A DNA stretch of 19,277 bases from Oscillospiraceae bacterium (GTDB lineage: Bacteria; Bacillota; Clostridia; Oscillospirales; Oscillospiraceae): positions 1-19,277 of the forward strand of contig JAJPXI010000142.1 of the NCBI GenBank assembly GCA_021205585.1, written 5' to 3'. The notes beneath the pieces were generated by a model, which did no database searches, was not told the DNA's origin, and was given only the letters and a program-made list of their open reading frames with translations. The position numbers and the translations under genes were made by a program. Each line of letters opens with the position of its first letter. The first letter of the stretch is position 1. Shown here piece by piece: positions 1 through 7,981 of this stretch.

Positions 1-584
1 CCCTTATACACGATGGTGCGGGAGGAGAAGGAGACCACATAGGTGTTGTCGTTGCCCTGCTCGAACTCCCGGCGGATGATATACAGCTTGCGGTCGAATT
101 CCAGCCCCCTGGCCAGGGCGGCGGGGCGGCGGACGAAGCACTGGCTGATATAGGGGGTGGAGGCGCGGGCTTTTTCGCTCAGCACCGCCTGGTCGATGGG
201 CACATCCCGCCAGCCCAGAAACTCCACACCCTCCTTGGCGCAGATAACCTCAAACATCTTCTGCGCCTGGCGGCGGGGCAGGCCGTCTGTCGGGAAGAAG
301 AACATCCCCACGCCGTAATCCCTGGCCTGACCCAAGTCCAGGCCCAGCCTGGCCCCCTCTTTGGAGAAGAAACGGTGGGAAATTTGCAGCATGATGCCCA
401 CGCCGTCCCCCACTTCTCCCGTGGCGTCCTTTCCGGCCCGGTGCTCCAGCTTTTCCACGATGGTCAGCGCGTCGCTGACAATGCTGTGGCTGGGGACGCC
501 GTCGATGCTGATGACCGCGCCGATGCCGCAGGCGTCATGGTCGTCGGGGCAGACAAGCCCCGGGTGCTCTTTCATCTGGCTCAT
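1..584 (-). CDS. gltB: Glutamate synthase large subunit, N-terminal part (runs off left edge)
   Basis: Partial gene; 194 codons are visible before the window edge. The protein begins with a class II glutamine amidotransferase domain. DACGIG places the nucleophile at Cys19, as in GltB proteins, where a short propeptide is removed. It is followed by PSHSIV, KLEHRAGKDATG and GDGVGIMLQ, all typical of the GltB glutaminase domain. The family moves the glutamine amide to 2-oxoglutarate to make glutamate; the FMN and Fe-S part would lie beyond the edge, so I cannot say whether this is the usual ~1500-residue protein or a split, glutaminase-only subunit. The ATG at 584 is chosen over an in-frame ATG at 575 because AAGGAG (594-599) sits 9 nt upstream of it. 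The start lies 27 nt after the asnB stop, so the two are probably co-transcribed. Confidence 0.88.
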   Translation of the reverse strand, partial: MSQMKEHPGLVCPDDHDACGIGAVISIDGVPSHSIVSDALTIVEKLEHRAGKDATGEVGDGVGIMLQISHRFFSKEGARLGLDLGQARDYGVGMFFFPTDGLPRRQAQKMFEVICAKEGVEFLGWRDVPIDQAVLSEKARASTPYISQCFVRRPAALARGLEFDRKLYIIRREFEQGNDNTYVVSFSSRTIVYK

Positions 585-611
585 GTCAAACTGCTCCTTT
601 GCAATCGCGAT

Positions 612-2192
612 TTATTGGCCGCTGCTTCCGTAGTTGGACAGCACCCGCGCGGAGGGGTCGTCCACGTCGCAGCCCTCCCACTCCCGGTTAGGCATCCAGA
701 AGCCCGCAACCATTGCAGCCTGGCCGGGATAGTATTCCTCAAACAGTTCCCGGTAAAGCAGAGATTCTTTGGTAAATGGGGTGGCGAAGGTGTACGCGGC
801 GGCTTTGCTCTGGAATTCCTCGTCGGTATATCGCTCCTGCGCGTACTCCTTCAAATCGTCCACCATGGAATGGCCCACGGCGTCGCTGAAAGCGGCCTTT
901 TCCCGCATGAGAATGTCCTGGGGCAGCCAGTCTCCCTCAAAGGCGTGGCGCAGCAGGTATTTCCCTTTGCCGTAGGTGTTGACCTTCAAAGCGGGATCCA
1001 GGGACATGACGTACTGCACAAAGTCCAGGTCCCCGAAGGGCACCCTGGCCTCCAGGGAGTTGACCGAGATGCACCGGTCGGCCCGGAGGACGTCGTACAT
1101 ATGCAGCTCCCGCAGCCGCTTTTCCGCCTCCTGCTGGAAGGCGGCGGGAGAGGGGGCGAAGTCGGTGTATTTATACCCGAACAGCTCGTCGGATATTTCA
1201 CCGGTCAGCAACACCCGCAGAGGGGTGTGCTCGTGAATGTACTTGCACACCAGGTACATCCCGATGGAGGCGCGGATGGTGGTGATGTCGTAGGTGCCCA
1301 GCAGGGCCACCACCTGGGGCAGGGCCTCCAGCACGTCCTCTCTGGTGATGATGACCTCTGTGTGCTCGGCGTGGAGGTAATCGGCCACCTGCCGGGCGTA
1401 TTTCAGGTCGATGGCGTCGGTGTCCATGCCGATGGCGAAGGTCTGGATGGGCTTTTCGGACAGCCGGGCGGCCACGGCGCACACCAGGGAGGAATCCAGC
1501 CCCCCGGAGAGCAGGAAGCCCACCGGGGCGTCGGCGTCCAGCCGCTTTTCGATGCCGGCCACCAGCTTTTCCCTTATGTTGGCACAGGCGGTCTCCAGAT
1601 CGTCGTGGCAGACCTGTTCCACCCGGCTGACGTCCCGGTAGCAGACCCACTGGCCGTCCTTGTAGTAGTGGCCCGGCGGGAAGGGCAGCACTGTTTCGCA
1701 CAGATCCACCAGGTTTTTCGCCTCGCTGGCGAAGATAATTTCTTTTCCTTTGATATACCCATAGTACAGCGGACGGATGCCGATGGGATCCCGGGCGGCG
1801 ACAAGCTGGCCGGTTTCGGCATCGTAGAGTACCATGGCGAACTCGGCGTCCAGCATTTGAAACATATCCGTCCCGTACTCCTGGTACAAGGGCAGCAGCA
1901 GCTCGCAGTCGGAACCGCTTTCAAAGTGGTAGCCCCTGTCCTCCAGCTGCCGCTTCATGGCCCGGAAGCCGTACAGTTCCCCGTTGCACACCACATAGCG
2001 GGAACCCCGCTTGAAGGGCTGCATCCCCGCCTCGGTCAGGCCCATGATGGACAGGCGCTGGAAGCCCAGCATGGCGTTGTTTACCGTAATCACCCTGGCC
2101 TGATCCGGCCCGCGGGAGGCGGTCTGCTTCAGGCCACTCACAAATTCTGAATAGGTCAGCGCGCCGCCGCAATATCCCATAATTGAACACAT
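612..2192 (-). CDS. asnB: Asparagine synthase, glutamine-hydrolysing
   Basis: 526 residues. It converts aspartate, ATP and glutamine to asparagine. Cys2 right after the start Met is the class II glutaminase nucleophile (MCSIMGYC); RGPD (27-30) and CNGELYGF (69-76) belong to the same domain. The PP-loop ATP site is SGGLDSS (229-235), and TYDITTIRAS (300-309) and EARVPF are typical of the bacterial AsnB synthetase domain. The length is slightly below E. coli AsnB (554). The open frame continues upstream to 2309, but the start at 2192 is required because Cys must be residue 2; GAGGAA lies 6 nt before it. Odd point: the usual GEGSDE segment of the synthetase domain reads GEISDE (331-336). It lies 144 nt after the amt-PII gene, with two hairpins in the gap, and 27 nt before gltB. 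Confidence 0.95.
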   Translation of the reverse strand: MCSIMGYCGGALTYSEFVSGLKQTASRGPDQARVITVNNAMLGFQRLSIMGLTEAGMQPFKRGSRYVVCNGELYGFRAMKRQLEDRGYHFESGSDCELLLPLYQEYGTDMFQMLDAEFAMVLYDAETGQLVAARDPIGIRPLYYGYIKGKEIIFASEAKNLVDLCETVLPFPPGHYYKDGQWVCYRDVSRVEQVCHDDLETACANIREKLVAGIEKRLDADAPVGFLLSGGLDSSLVCAVAARLSEKPIQTFAIGMDTDAIDLKYARQVADYLHAEHTEVIITREDVLEALPQVVALLGTYDITTIRASIGMYLVCKYIHEHTPLRVLLTGEISDELFGYKYTDFAPSPAAFQQEAEKRLRELHMYDVLRADRCISVNSLEARVPFGDLDFVQYVMSLDPALKVNTYGKGKYLLRHAFEGDWLPQDILMREKAAFSDAVGHSMVDDLKEYAQERYTDEEFQSKAAAYTFATPFTKESLLYRELFEEYYPGQAAMVAGFWMPNREWEGCDVDDPSARVLSNYGSSGQ

Positions 2193-2251
2193 AAACGATT
2201 CCTCATTCTGTCTGGATTGGAAGCCTGGGCGCAGCGCCGCCTGGCTCTTTT

Positions 2252-2286
2252 GGGGCCACAGCGGGCGGTCTGCCCGCTGTGGCCCC
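2252..2286 (-). other. 15-bp perfect hairpin in the amt-asnB gap
   Basis: The arms 2252-2266 and 2272-2286 are perfectly complementary with a 5-nt loop, so the stem is very stable. On the transcribed (minus) strand it is followed by AAAAGAG, with no U-run, so it is not a standard intrinsic terminator. It could protect or delimit an mRNA end, or reduce read-through between the transporter and asnB. Function is inference. Confidence 0.6.
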
Positions 2287-2308
2287 GTGCTGAAAAAGAT
2301 GGTTCCCA

Positions 2309-2326
2309 TGCCGCTGCCGAGCGGCA
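2309..2326 (-). other. Short hairpin just after the amt-PII stop
   Basis: The 7-bp arms TGCCGCT (2309-2315) and AGCGGCA (2320-2326) enclose a 4-nt loop, 10 nt after the stop codon of the transporter. There is no immediate U-run; a short T-run on the minus strand (2293-2297) comes only after about 11 nt. It is possibly a weak terminator or processing hairpin acting with the larger stem at 2252-2286. Confidence 0.4.
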
Positions 2327-2336
2327 GGGTTTGGAT

Positions 2337-4070
2337 TTACTCCACGTCCTGGAGAGCTTTCAGGCCGGTTTCGCCGGTGCGAATCTTGACCACCTGCTCC
2401 ACGTTGTAGACGAAAATCTTGCCGTCGCCGATGTGGCCGGTGTACAGGGCCTTCTTGGCCGCCGCCACAACGTCTGCGACAGGAATCTTGCACACCACAA
2501 CCTCCACCTTGACCTTGGGCAGCAGGGTGGAGTCCAGCTCCACGCCGCGGTACTTGACGCCGCCGCCCTTCTGCACACCGCAGCCCATAACCTGAGTGAC
2601 CGTCATACCGGAGACGCCCAAATCGTTCATGGCCCGCCGCAGGTCTTCATACCGGGACTGCTTTGCGATGATGTCCACGCGGTAAATGCCGCTGGGTGTG
2701 TAGGACGGGGTCTCGATGACCTGAACGGCGGCATCCCTCTGAGCGGCGCTGGCGGCATCGTAATCGGACTCGCCCAGGTCGGTGTTCTCGTTGACATCCA
2801 TGATCATGGTGTTGGATACATCCATCAGGCTGAAGCCGGCGTAAGCGGAGGGCAGCCCGTGCTCCGTGGCGTCCAGACCCACAATCTCCTCCTCCTCGCT
2901 GACCCGCAGGCCGCAGCAGGCCTTAATGATGAGGAAGGTAAGGAAGATAAACACAGCGGTATAAGCGCCCACGGAGACAACGCCCAGAGCCTGAATGCCC
3001 AGCTGCTTGAAGCCGCCGCCGTAGAACAGGCCCAGGCCCACATCGGCCAGGCCATCGTGAATCGTGGGAGAGGTGGGGCTGGCAAACAGACCCACAGCCA
3101 GGGTGCCCCAGATACCGTTCAGACCGTGAACGGCCACAGCGCCCACAGGGTCGTCAATATGCAGCTTGTGATCCAGCAGCCACACGCCAAAGACCACCAG
3201 GAAACCGGACACAGCGCCGATGATAATGGAGCCCAAGGCGTCGGTCACATCGCAGGGGGCGGTGATGGCCACCAGGCCGGCCAGGGCGGCGTTCAGGCAC
3301 ATGGACACATCGGGCTTGCCAAACTTAATCCAGGTAAAGAGCATACACACGACTGTAGCCACAGCGGGGGCGATGGTGGTGGTGACGAAGATGGAGGCCA
3401 ACTGCTCCACGGTAGTGGCGGCAGCGCCGTTGAACCCGTACCAGCCCAGCCACAGGATAAACACACCAAGGCAGCCAATGGGCAGGTTGTGGCCGGGGAA
3501 GGCGTTGACCTTTTCGATCTTGCCGCTCTTGCCCTTGGAGAACTTACCAATCCTGGGCCCGACCATAGCCGCGCCGATCAGGGCGCAGATGCCGCCCACC
3601 ATGTGGATGCAGGCGGACCCGGCAAAATCGTGGAAGCCCAGATTGGCCAGCCAGCCACCGCCCCAGGTCCAGTGGGCCTCGATGGGGTAAATCAGCGCGG
3701 AGATGACGGCGGAATAGATGCAGTAGGACTTGAACTTGGTCCGCTCCGCCATGGCGCCGGATACGATGGTGGAGGTGGTGGCGCAGAAGACCAGGTTGAA
3801 GACGAAGTTGGACCAGTCGAAGTTGGCGTAATCGGTAAAGATGTCGAACCCAGGCTTGCCGATCAGGCCAATCATGTCCTCCCCCAGCAGCAGGCTGAAG
3901 CCGATAACGATAAACATCACCGTGCCGATGCAGAAGTCCATCAGGTTCTTCATCAAAATGTTTCCGGCGTTCTTGGCTCTGGTGAAGCCGGTTTCCACCA
4001 TTGCGAATCCGGCCTGCATCCAGAACACCAGCGCAGCGCCGATCAAAAACCAAATACTAAATGCTTCCAT
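2337..4070 (-). CDS. amtB: Ammonium transporter with fused C-terminal PII signalling domain
   Basis: 577 residues. Residues 1 to about 390 are an Amt/MEP/Rh ammonium channel with many hydrophobic helices. DFAGSACIHMVGG (148-160) holds the first pore histidine (H156) and AVHGLNGIWG the second (H315). After an acidic linker (about 391-460), residues 462-577 form a complete PII (GlnB/GlnK) domain: YRGVE at 507-511 is the T-loop with the tyrosine that is uridylylated in proteobacterial PII, LPKVKVEVVV follows, and GDGKIFVYNVEQVVKIRTGE is the C-terminal signature. Amt proteins have a cytoplasmic C-terminus, so the PII domain would sit at the channel mouth and gate it in cis. It lies between guaA (71 nt) and asnB. 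An AAAGGA ribosome site lies about 12 nt upstream, a long spacing, inside a small hairpin. Confidence 0.96.
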   Translation of the reverse strand: MEAFSIWFLIGAALVFWMQAGFAMVETGFTRAKNAGNILMKNLMDFCIGTVMFIVIGFSLLLGEDMIGLIGKPGFDIFTDYANFDWSNFVFNLVFCATTSTIVSGAMAERTKFKSYCIYSAVISALIYPIEAHWTWGGGWLANLGFHDFAGSACIHMVGGICALIGAAMVGPRIGKFSKGKSGKIEKVNAFPGHNLPIGCLGVFILWLGWYGFNGAAATTVEQLASIFVTTTIAPAVATVVCMLFTWIKFGKPDVSMCLNAALAGLVAITAPCDVTDALGSIIIGAVSGFLVVFGVWLLDHKLHIDDPVGAVAVHGLNGIWGTLAVGLFASPTSPTIHDGLADVGLGLFYGGGFKQLGIQALGVVSVGAYTAVFIFLTFLIIKACCGLRVSEEEEIVGLDATEHGLPSAYAGFSLMDVSNTMIMDVNENTDLGESDYDAASAAQRDAAVQVIETPSYTPSGIYRVDIIAKQSRYEDLRRAMNDLGVSGMTVTQVMGCGVQKGGGVKYRGVELDSTLLPKVKVEVVVCKIPVADVVAAAKKALYTGHIGDGKIFVYNVEQVVKIRTGETGLKALQDVE

Positions 4071-4080
4071 TGAAGCTCAT

Positions 4081-4104
4081 CGTCCTTTCATCCGATACAG
4101 GACG
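4081..4104 (-). promoter_or_regulatory. Hairpin covering the amt-PII ribosome binding site
   Basis: CGTCCT (4081-4086) and AGGACG (4099-4104) form a 6-bp stem with a 12-nt loop. In the transcript the 3' arm contains most of the AAAGGA Shine-Dalgarno of the transporter, so folding would lower its translation. An ATG at 4080 follows directly and opens a 7-codon frame that overlaps the amt start out of frame. Structure seen in sequence; regulation is inference. Confidence 0.4.
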
Positions 4105-4141
4105 AATTGCAAAATTCAGGCTTTGCTTGTGGGAATTCCGG

Positions 4142-5698
4142 TCACTCCCACTCCACCGTAGCCGGTGGCTTGGAGGTGATGTCGTACACGACCCGGTTGA
4201 TTCCCTTCACCTCGTTGACAATTCGCCCTGAGATTTTGTTTAAAATATCATAGGGTATCCTTGCCCAGTCAGCGGTCATAAAATCGAATGTCGTCACAGC
4301 CCGGAGGGCCAGGGTGTAGTCGTAGGTGCGGCTGTCCCCCATCACGCCCACGGAGCGGCAGTTGGTCAGTACGCAGAAGTACTGGCTCAGGTTTTTGTCC
4401 TCGCCGGCCAAAGCCAGCTCCTGGCGCATAATCAGGTCGGCCCGGCGCAGGGTGTCGGCCTTTTCCTTTGTCACGTCGCCCAGGATCCTTATGGCCAGGC
4501 CCGGCCCTGGGAAGGGCTGGCGGTCCACCTGATAGCCGGGCAGCCCCAGCTGACGGCCAAGTGCGCGCACCTCGTCCTTAAACAGCAGGCTCAGCGGCTC
4601 CAGCACACCCTTGAAGCGGGCTATGGTCTCCGGCGGCAGCAGCCTGTTGTGGTGGCTCTTGATGGTCGAAGCGTCCCCCGCCCCGGACTCGATGACGTCC
4701 GGGTAAATGGTTCCCTGGGCCAGAAAGTCCTGCCCCGTAATCTGGAACCGGTCGGCCTCGTCGCAAAAGACATAGCCGAACTCCGCGCCGATGATGCGGC
4801 GCTTCTCCTGGGGGTCGGTCACGCCGGAGAGCTTGCTCAAAAACCGCTCCTGGGCGTTGACGCGGACAAACTGGATGTCCCACTTGGCGAAGGCGGCCTG
4901 AATCTCGTCGCCCTCGTTTTCCCGCATCAGGCCGTGATCCACAAACACGCAGGTCAGCCTGCTGCCGATGGCCTCGGCCAGCAGGGCAGCCAGCACGGAG
5001 GAGTCCACTCCGCCGGACAGGGCCAGAAGCACCCGGCCCCGCTCCCCGATGGTTTCCCTTAACTGCGCGATGGTCTCGCGGCAAAAGTCGCGCATCGTCC
5101 AATCGCCCCTGGCCCCGCAGACGTTGTACAGAAAGTTCCGGATCATGTCTAACCCATGCTCGGTATGGTTGACCTCCGGGTGAAACTGTACGCCGTAAAA
5201 CCGCCGCCCCTCATGGGCGATGGCCACGTTGGGGCACTGGGCGCTGTGGGCCGTCAGGGCAAAGCCCTCCGGCACACGGGCCATATAGTCCCCGTGGCTC
5301 ATCCAGGTAATGCCCTGCTGGGGCAGCCCCTGGAACAGCGGGCAGTTGGGGTCGAACCAGGTTTCCGTCTTGCCGTACTCCCTGGCGCTGTCCTCCTCAG
5401 CCTCCGTCACCTGGCCCCCCAGCTGGTGGGCGATGAGCTGGCAGCCGTAGCAGATGCCCAGGATAGGTACGCCCAGCTGGTAAATCTCCGGGTCGGCCAG
5501 GGGGGCGTCCGGCTGGTAGACGCTGTTGGGCCCGCCGGTGAAAATAAAGCCGATGGGCGCGCGCTTTTTCAGCTCGGACACAGGGGTACGGCAGGGCAGC
5601 ACCTCGCAGTACACATTGCACTCCCGCACCCGCCGGGCGATTAGCTGGTTATACTGGCCGCCGAAATCCAGAACGATGACACACTCTTTTGACGCCAT
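4142..5698 (-). CDS. guaA: GMP synthetase, glutamine-hydrolysing
   Basis: 518 residues, normal full length. It converts XMP to GMP with ATP and the glutamine amide. Residues about 6-195 are a class I glutamine amidotransferase: GICYG gives the nucleophile Cys83, and QFHPEV gives His173 and Glu175. The ATP pyrophosphatase PP-loop is SGGVDSS (228-234). The C-terminal dimerisation domain ends in the characteristic PPATVEWE. The ATG at 5698 has an AGGAGAGGA ribosome site 9-12 nt upstream. The gene starts 37 nt after the glnN stop with no visible promoter or terminator between, so it is probably transcribed from the glnN promoter, which would tie GMP synthesis to nitrogen supply. Confidence 0.98.
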   Translation of the reverse strand: MASKECVIVLDFGGQYNQLIARRVRECNVYCEVLPCRTPVSELKKRAPIGFIFTGGPNSVYQPDAPLADPEIYQLGVPILGICYGCQLIAHQLGGQVTEAEEDSAREYGKTETWFDPNCPLFQGLPQQGITWMSHGDYMARVPEGFALTAHSAQCPNVAIAHEGRRFYGVQFHPEVNHTEHGLDMIRNFLYNVCGARGDWTMRDFCRETIAQLRETIGERGRVLLALSGGVDSSVLAALLAEAIGSRLTCVFVDHGLMRENEGDEIQAAFAKWDIQFVRVNAQERFLSKLSGVTDPQEKRRIIGAEFGYVFCDEADRFQITGQDFLAQGTIYPDVIESGAGDASTIKSHHNRLLPPETIARFKGVLEPLSLLFKDEVRALGRQLGLPGYQVDRQPFPGPGLAIRILGDVTKEKADTLRRADLIMRQELALAGEDKNLSQYFCVLTNCRSVGVMGDSRTYDYTLALRAVTTFDFMTADWARIPYDILNKISGRIVNEVKGINRVVYDITSKPPATVEWE

Positions 5699-5735
5699 TC
5701 GATTTGTCCTCTCCTTCTATCGGTTTCCCGCAGCG

Positions 5736-7832
5736 TTACTGTACGCTGAACAGGATTTCGCCGTAGGAGGGATACGGCCACGCCTGGGCGGAGACCAGAG
5801 TCTCCATCTCGTCCGCAGGGACGCGCAGGGCGGTCATATCGGGGACAATAACGTCTCGGAAATAGGCGGCCAGCTCGGCCAAGTCCTCGATGGACTTGGA
5901 GTTGAGCAGATCCTCCTCCAGCTTCTTGGACGCCTTATACATGGCGGTGATCATAGCGCTGAGCTTGCGCAGAATCTCCTTTTCGTACACGCAGTCGATG
6001 TCGCCGGACACGGCGCTCTTCTGCTGGCAGGCTTCAGCCAGCTGGCGGCTGTAAGCGCTCATGGCGGGCAGAATGTCCTTGTTCGCCATATCCAGCATGG
6101 TCAGGGCCTCGATGTTCAGCACCTTGCTGTAGTTCTCCAGGCGCACATCGTAACGGGCCTTCAGCTCGGTGGGGCTGAATACCTTGTGCTCCTCGAACAG
6201 CTTGACGTTCTTCTCGTCCATCAGGTGGGCCACAGCGTCGGGTGTGGTGCGCAGGTTCATCAGCCCGCGCTTCTCGGCCTCCCGGATCCAGGACTCGTCG
6301 TACCCGTCGCCGTTGAAGATGATGCGCTTATGCTCGGTGATGACCCGCTGAATCAGCTTGTGGATGGCGTCCTCAAAGTCTCCAGCGCCCTCCAGATCGT
6401 CGGCAAACTGTTTGAGCTCCTCGGCCACGGCGGTGTTCAGCACCGTGTTGGCGCAGGAGATGGACACGGCGGAGCCGGGCATACGGAACTCGAACTTGTT
6501 GCCGGTGAAGGCGAAGGGAGAGGTACGGTTGCGGTCGGTGGTATCTCTGCAGAAACGGGGCAGGGTGTGCACGCCGATGCGCATGACCTCCTTCTGACGG
6601 GGATCCACCTTCTCGTCGTTTTCAATGGCCTTCAGAATATCGCTGAGTTCGTCGCCCAGGAACATGGAGATGATGGCCGGCGGGGCCTCGTTGGCGCCCA
6701 GGCGGTGGTCGTTTCCGGGGCTGGCCACGGAGATGCGCAGCAGATCCTGGTACTCATCCACCGCCTTGATGACGGCGCACAGAAACAGCAGGAACTGGGC
6801 GTTCTCCGCCGGGGTGTCCCCCGGCTCCAGCAGGTTGATTCCGGTGTCGGTGGACAAAGACCAGTTGTTGTGCTTGCCGCTGCCGTTCACGCCGGCGAAA
6901 GGCTTTTCGTGGAGCAGGCAGACCATATGGTGCTTGCGGGCAATCTTCTGCATCAGCTCCATGGTCAGCTGGTTCTGATCCACCGCCTGGTTGGTGGTGG
7001 TGAAGATGGGGGCCAGCTCGTGCTGGGCGGGGGCCACCTCGTTGTGCTCGGTCTTGGCCAGGATGCCGAAGGTCCACAGCTCCCGGTTCAGCTCCCGCAT
7101 ATACTCCCGCACCCTGGGCTTGATGGCGCCGAAATAGTGGTCGTCCAGCTCCTGCCCCTTGGGGGGACGGGACCCGAACAGGGTGCGCCCGGTATAGAGC
7201 AAATCCTTGCGCTTGTCAAACACGTCCCGGTCAATCAAAAAGTACTCCTGCTCCGGGCCGACGGTGGTTTTGACGGAGCGCACCTCGGTGTTGCCGAACA
7301 GCCGCAGCACCCGCACGGCCTGCTTGCTGATGGCCTCCATGGAGCGCAGCAGCGCCGTCTTCTGGTCCAGGGACTCGCCGCCGTAGGAGCAGAACACCGT
7401 GGGGATACACAGCACGCCCTCTTTGATAAAGGCGTAGGAGGTGGCGTCCCAGGCGGTGTAGCCCCTGGCCTCGAAGGTGGCCCGCAGGCCGCCGGAGGGG
7501 AAAGAGGATGCGTCCGGCTCGCCCTGGATCAGTTCCTTGCCGGAGAACTCCATGATTACCTTGCCGTTCCCGGTGGGAGAGATGAAGCCGTCGTGCTTCT
7601 CGGCGGTCACGCCGGTCATGGGCTGGAACCAGTGGGTGTAATGGGTCGCGCCCTTCTCGATTGCCCAATCCTTCATGGTGTTGGCGACAACCGCGGCGAC
7701 GGAGCTTTCAAGAGGCAGGCCTTCCTTGATGGTGCGCTGCAGGGCCTTGTAGGTGTCCTTGGGAAGGCGCTTTTGCATGACTTCGTCGTTGAAGACCATG
7801 GTTCCGAAAAGCTCTGTTACCTTGTCATTCAT
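5736..7832 (-). CDS. glnN: Glutamine synthetase type III
   Basis: 698 residues, the normal size of GSIII and far longer than GSI (~450). It makes glutamine from glutamate, ammonium and ATP in the cytosol. GSIII hallmarks are FPSGGLRATFEARGYTAWD (111-129), GPEQEYF (192-198), EHNEVAPAQHE (262-272), KPFAGVNGSGKHNNW (310-324), NDHRLGANEAPPA (374-386) and NRTSPFAFTGNKFEFR (435-450), which together supply the metal, ATP and glutamate sites. The start at 7832 has AAGGAG (7843-7848) 10 nt upstream. It is the first gene behind a near-consensus promoter and a structured leader of about 170 nt, and heads the cluster with guaA, amt-PII, asnB and gltB. GSIII carries no adenylylation-type control motif that I can see, so control is more likely through the leader and PII. 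Confidence 0.98.
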   Translation of the reverse strand: MNDKVTELFGTMVFNDEVMQKRLPKDTYKALQRTIKEGLPLESSVAAVVANTMKDWAIEKGATHYTHWFQPMTGVTAEKHDGFISPTGNGKVIMEFSGKELIQGEPDASSFPSGGLRATFEARGYTAWDATSYAFIKEGVLCIPTVFCSYGGESLDQKTALLRSMEAISKQAVRVLRLFGNTEVRSVKTTVGPEQEYFLIDRDVFDKRKDLLYTGRTLFGSRPPKGQELDDHYFGAIKPRVREYMRELNRELWTFGILAKTEHNEVAPAQHELAPIFTTTNQAVDQNQLTMELMQKIARKHHMVCLLHEKPFAGVNGSGKHNNWSLSTDTGINLLEPGDTPAENAQFLLFLCAVIKAVDEYQDLLRISVASPGNDHRLGANEAPPAIISMFLGDELSDILKAIENDEKVDPRQKEVMRIGVHTLPRFCRDTTDRNRTSPFAFTGNKFEFRMPGSAVSISCANTVLNTAVAEELKQFADDLEGAGDFEDAIHKLIQRVITEHKRIIFNGDGYDESWIREAEKRGLMNLRTTPDAVAHLMDEKNVKLFEEHKVFSPTELKARYDVRLENYSKVLNIEALTMLDMANKDILPAMSAYSRQLAEACQQKSAVSGDIDCVYEKEILRKLSAMITAMYKASKKLEEDLLNSKSIEDLAELAAYFRDVIVPDMTALRVPADEMETLVSAQAWPYPSYGEILFSVQ

Positions 7833-7854
7833 GTATGATACTCTCCTTTTCTTC

Positions 7855-7876
7855 AGGCGGCCGTCCGCGGCCGCCT
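7855..7876 (-). promoter_or_regulatory. GC-rich hairpin just upstream of the glnN ribosome site
   Basis: The arms AGGCGGCCG (7855-7863) and CGGCCGCCT (7868-7876) form a 9-bp stem with a 4-nt loop, ending 6 nt before AAGGAG. No U-run follows on the minus strand, so it is not an intrinsic terminator. It could hold the ribosome site open, stabilise the mRNA or block exonucleases. Confidence 0.45.
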
Positions 7877-7886
7877 ATTAAAGTTC

Positions 7887-7935
7887 AAGCGACAAGGGAA
7901 ACTATGGAACTTCCATAGCGACACCCTTGTCGCTT
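7887..7935 (-). promoter_or_regulatory. Long alternative hairpin in the glnN leader
   Basis: AAGCGACAAGGG (7887-7898) pairs perfectly with CCCTTGTCGCTT (7924-7935), and CTATGGA (7902-7908) pairs with TCCATAG (7912-7918) inside it, giving a 12-bp plus 7-bp extended stem. In the transcript its 5' arm is the same segment that forms the second A1/G4 hexaloop hairpin (7917-7934), so the two folds exclude each other, as expected for a terminator/antiterminator pair. Only a poor U-tract follows (CUUGAACUUUAAU), so termination efficiency is uncertain. Confidence 0.55.
7917..7934 (-). promoter_or_regulatory. Candidate ANTAR-target hairpin 2 (hexaloop AAGGGU)
   Basis: In the transcript AGCGAC (7934-7929) pairs fully with GUCGCU (7922-7917) around the loop AAGGGU. 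The loop has exactly six bases with A at position 1 and G at position 4, the known signature of RNA bound by ANTAR-domain antiterminators such as EutV and NasR. It shares its 5' arm with the long hairpin at 7887-7935. Confidence 0.6.
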
Positions 7936-7981
7936 TACAATCGCTCATAAATTCAAAGCCGCGGACGTCATGACTCCGCCC

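Noticed and set aside
2193..2309. Upstream extension of asnB to an ATG at 2309
   Set aside because: It would translate through the strong intergenic hairpin and bury the catalytic Cys, which must be residue 2 of the mature enzyme; 2192 has its own ribosome site.
375..7838. Very long plus-strand open frames opposite asnB, amt-PII and glnN (591, 618 and 770 codons)
   Set aside because: They mirror strongly recognised minus-strand genes, have compositions typical of GC-rich antisense frames (many His, Gly, Val, Gln), show no domain I recognise, and lack suitable ribosome sites.
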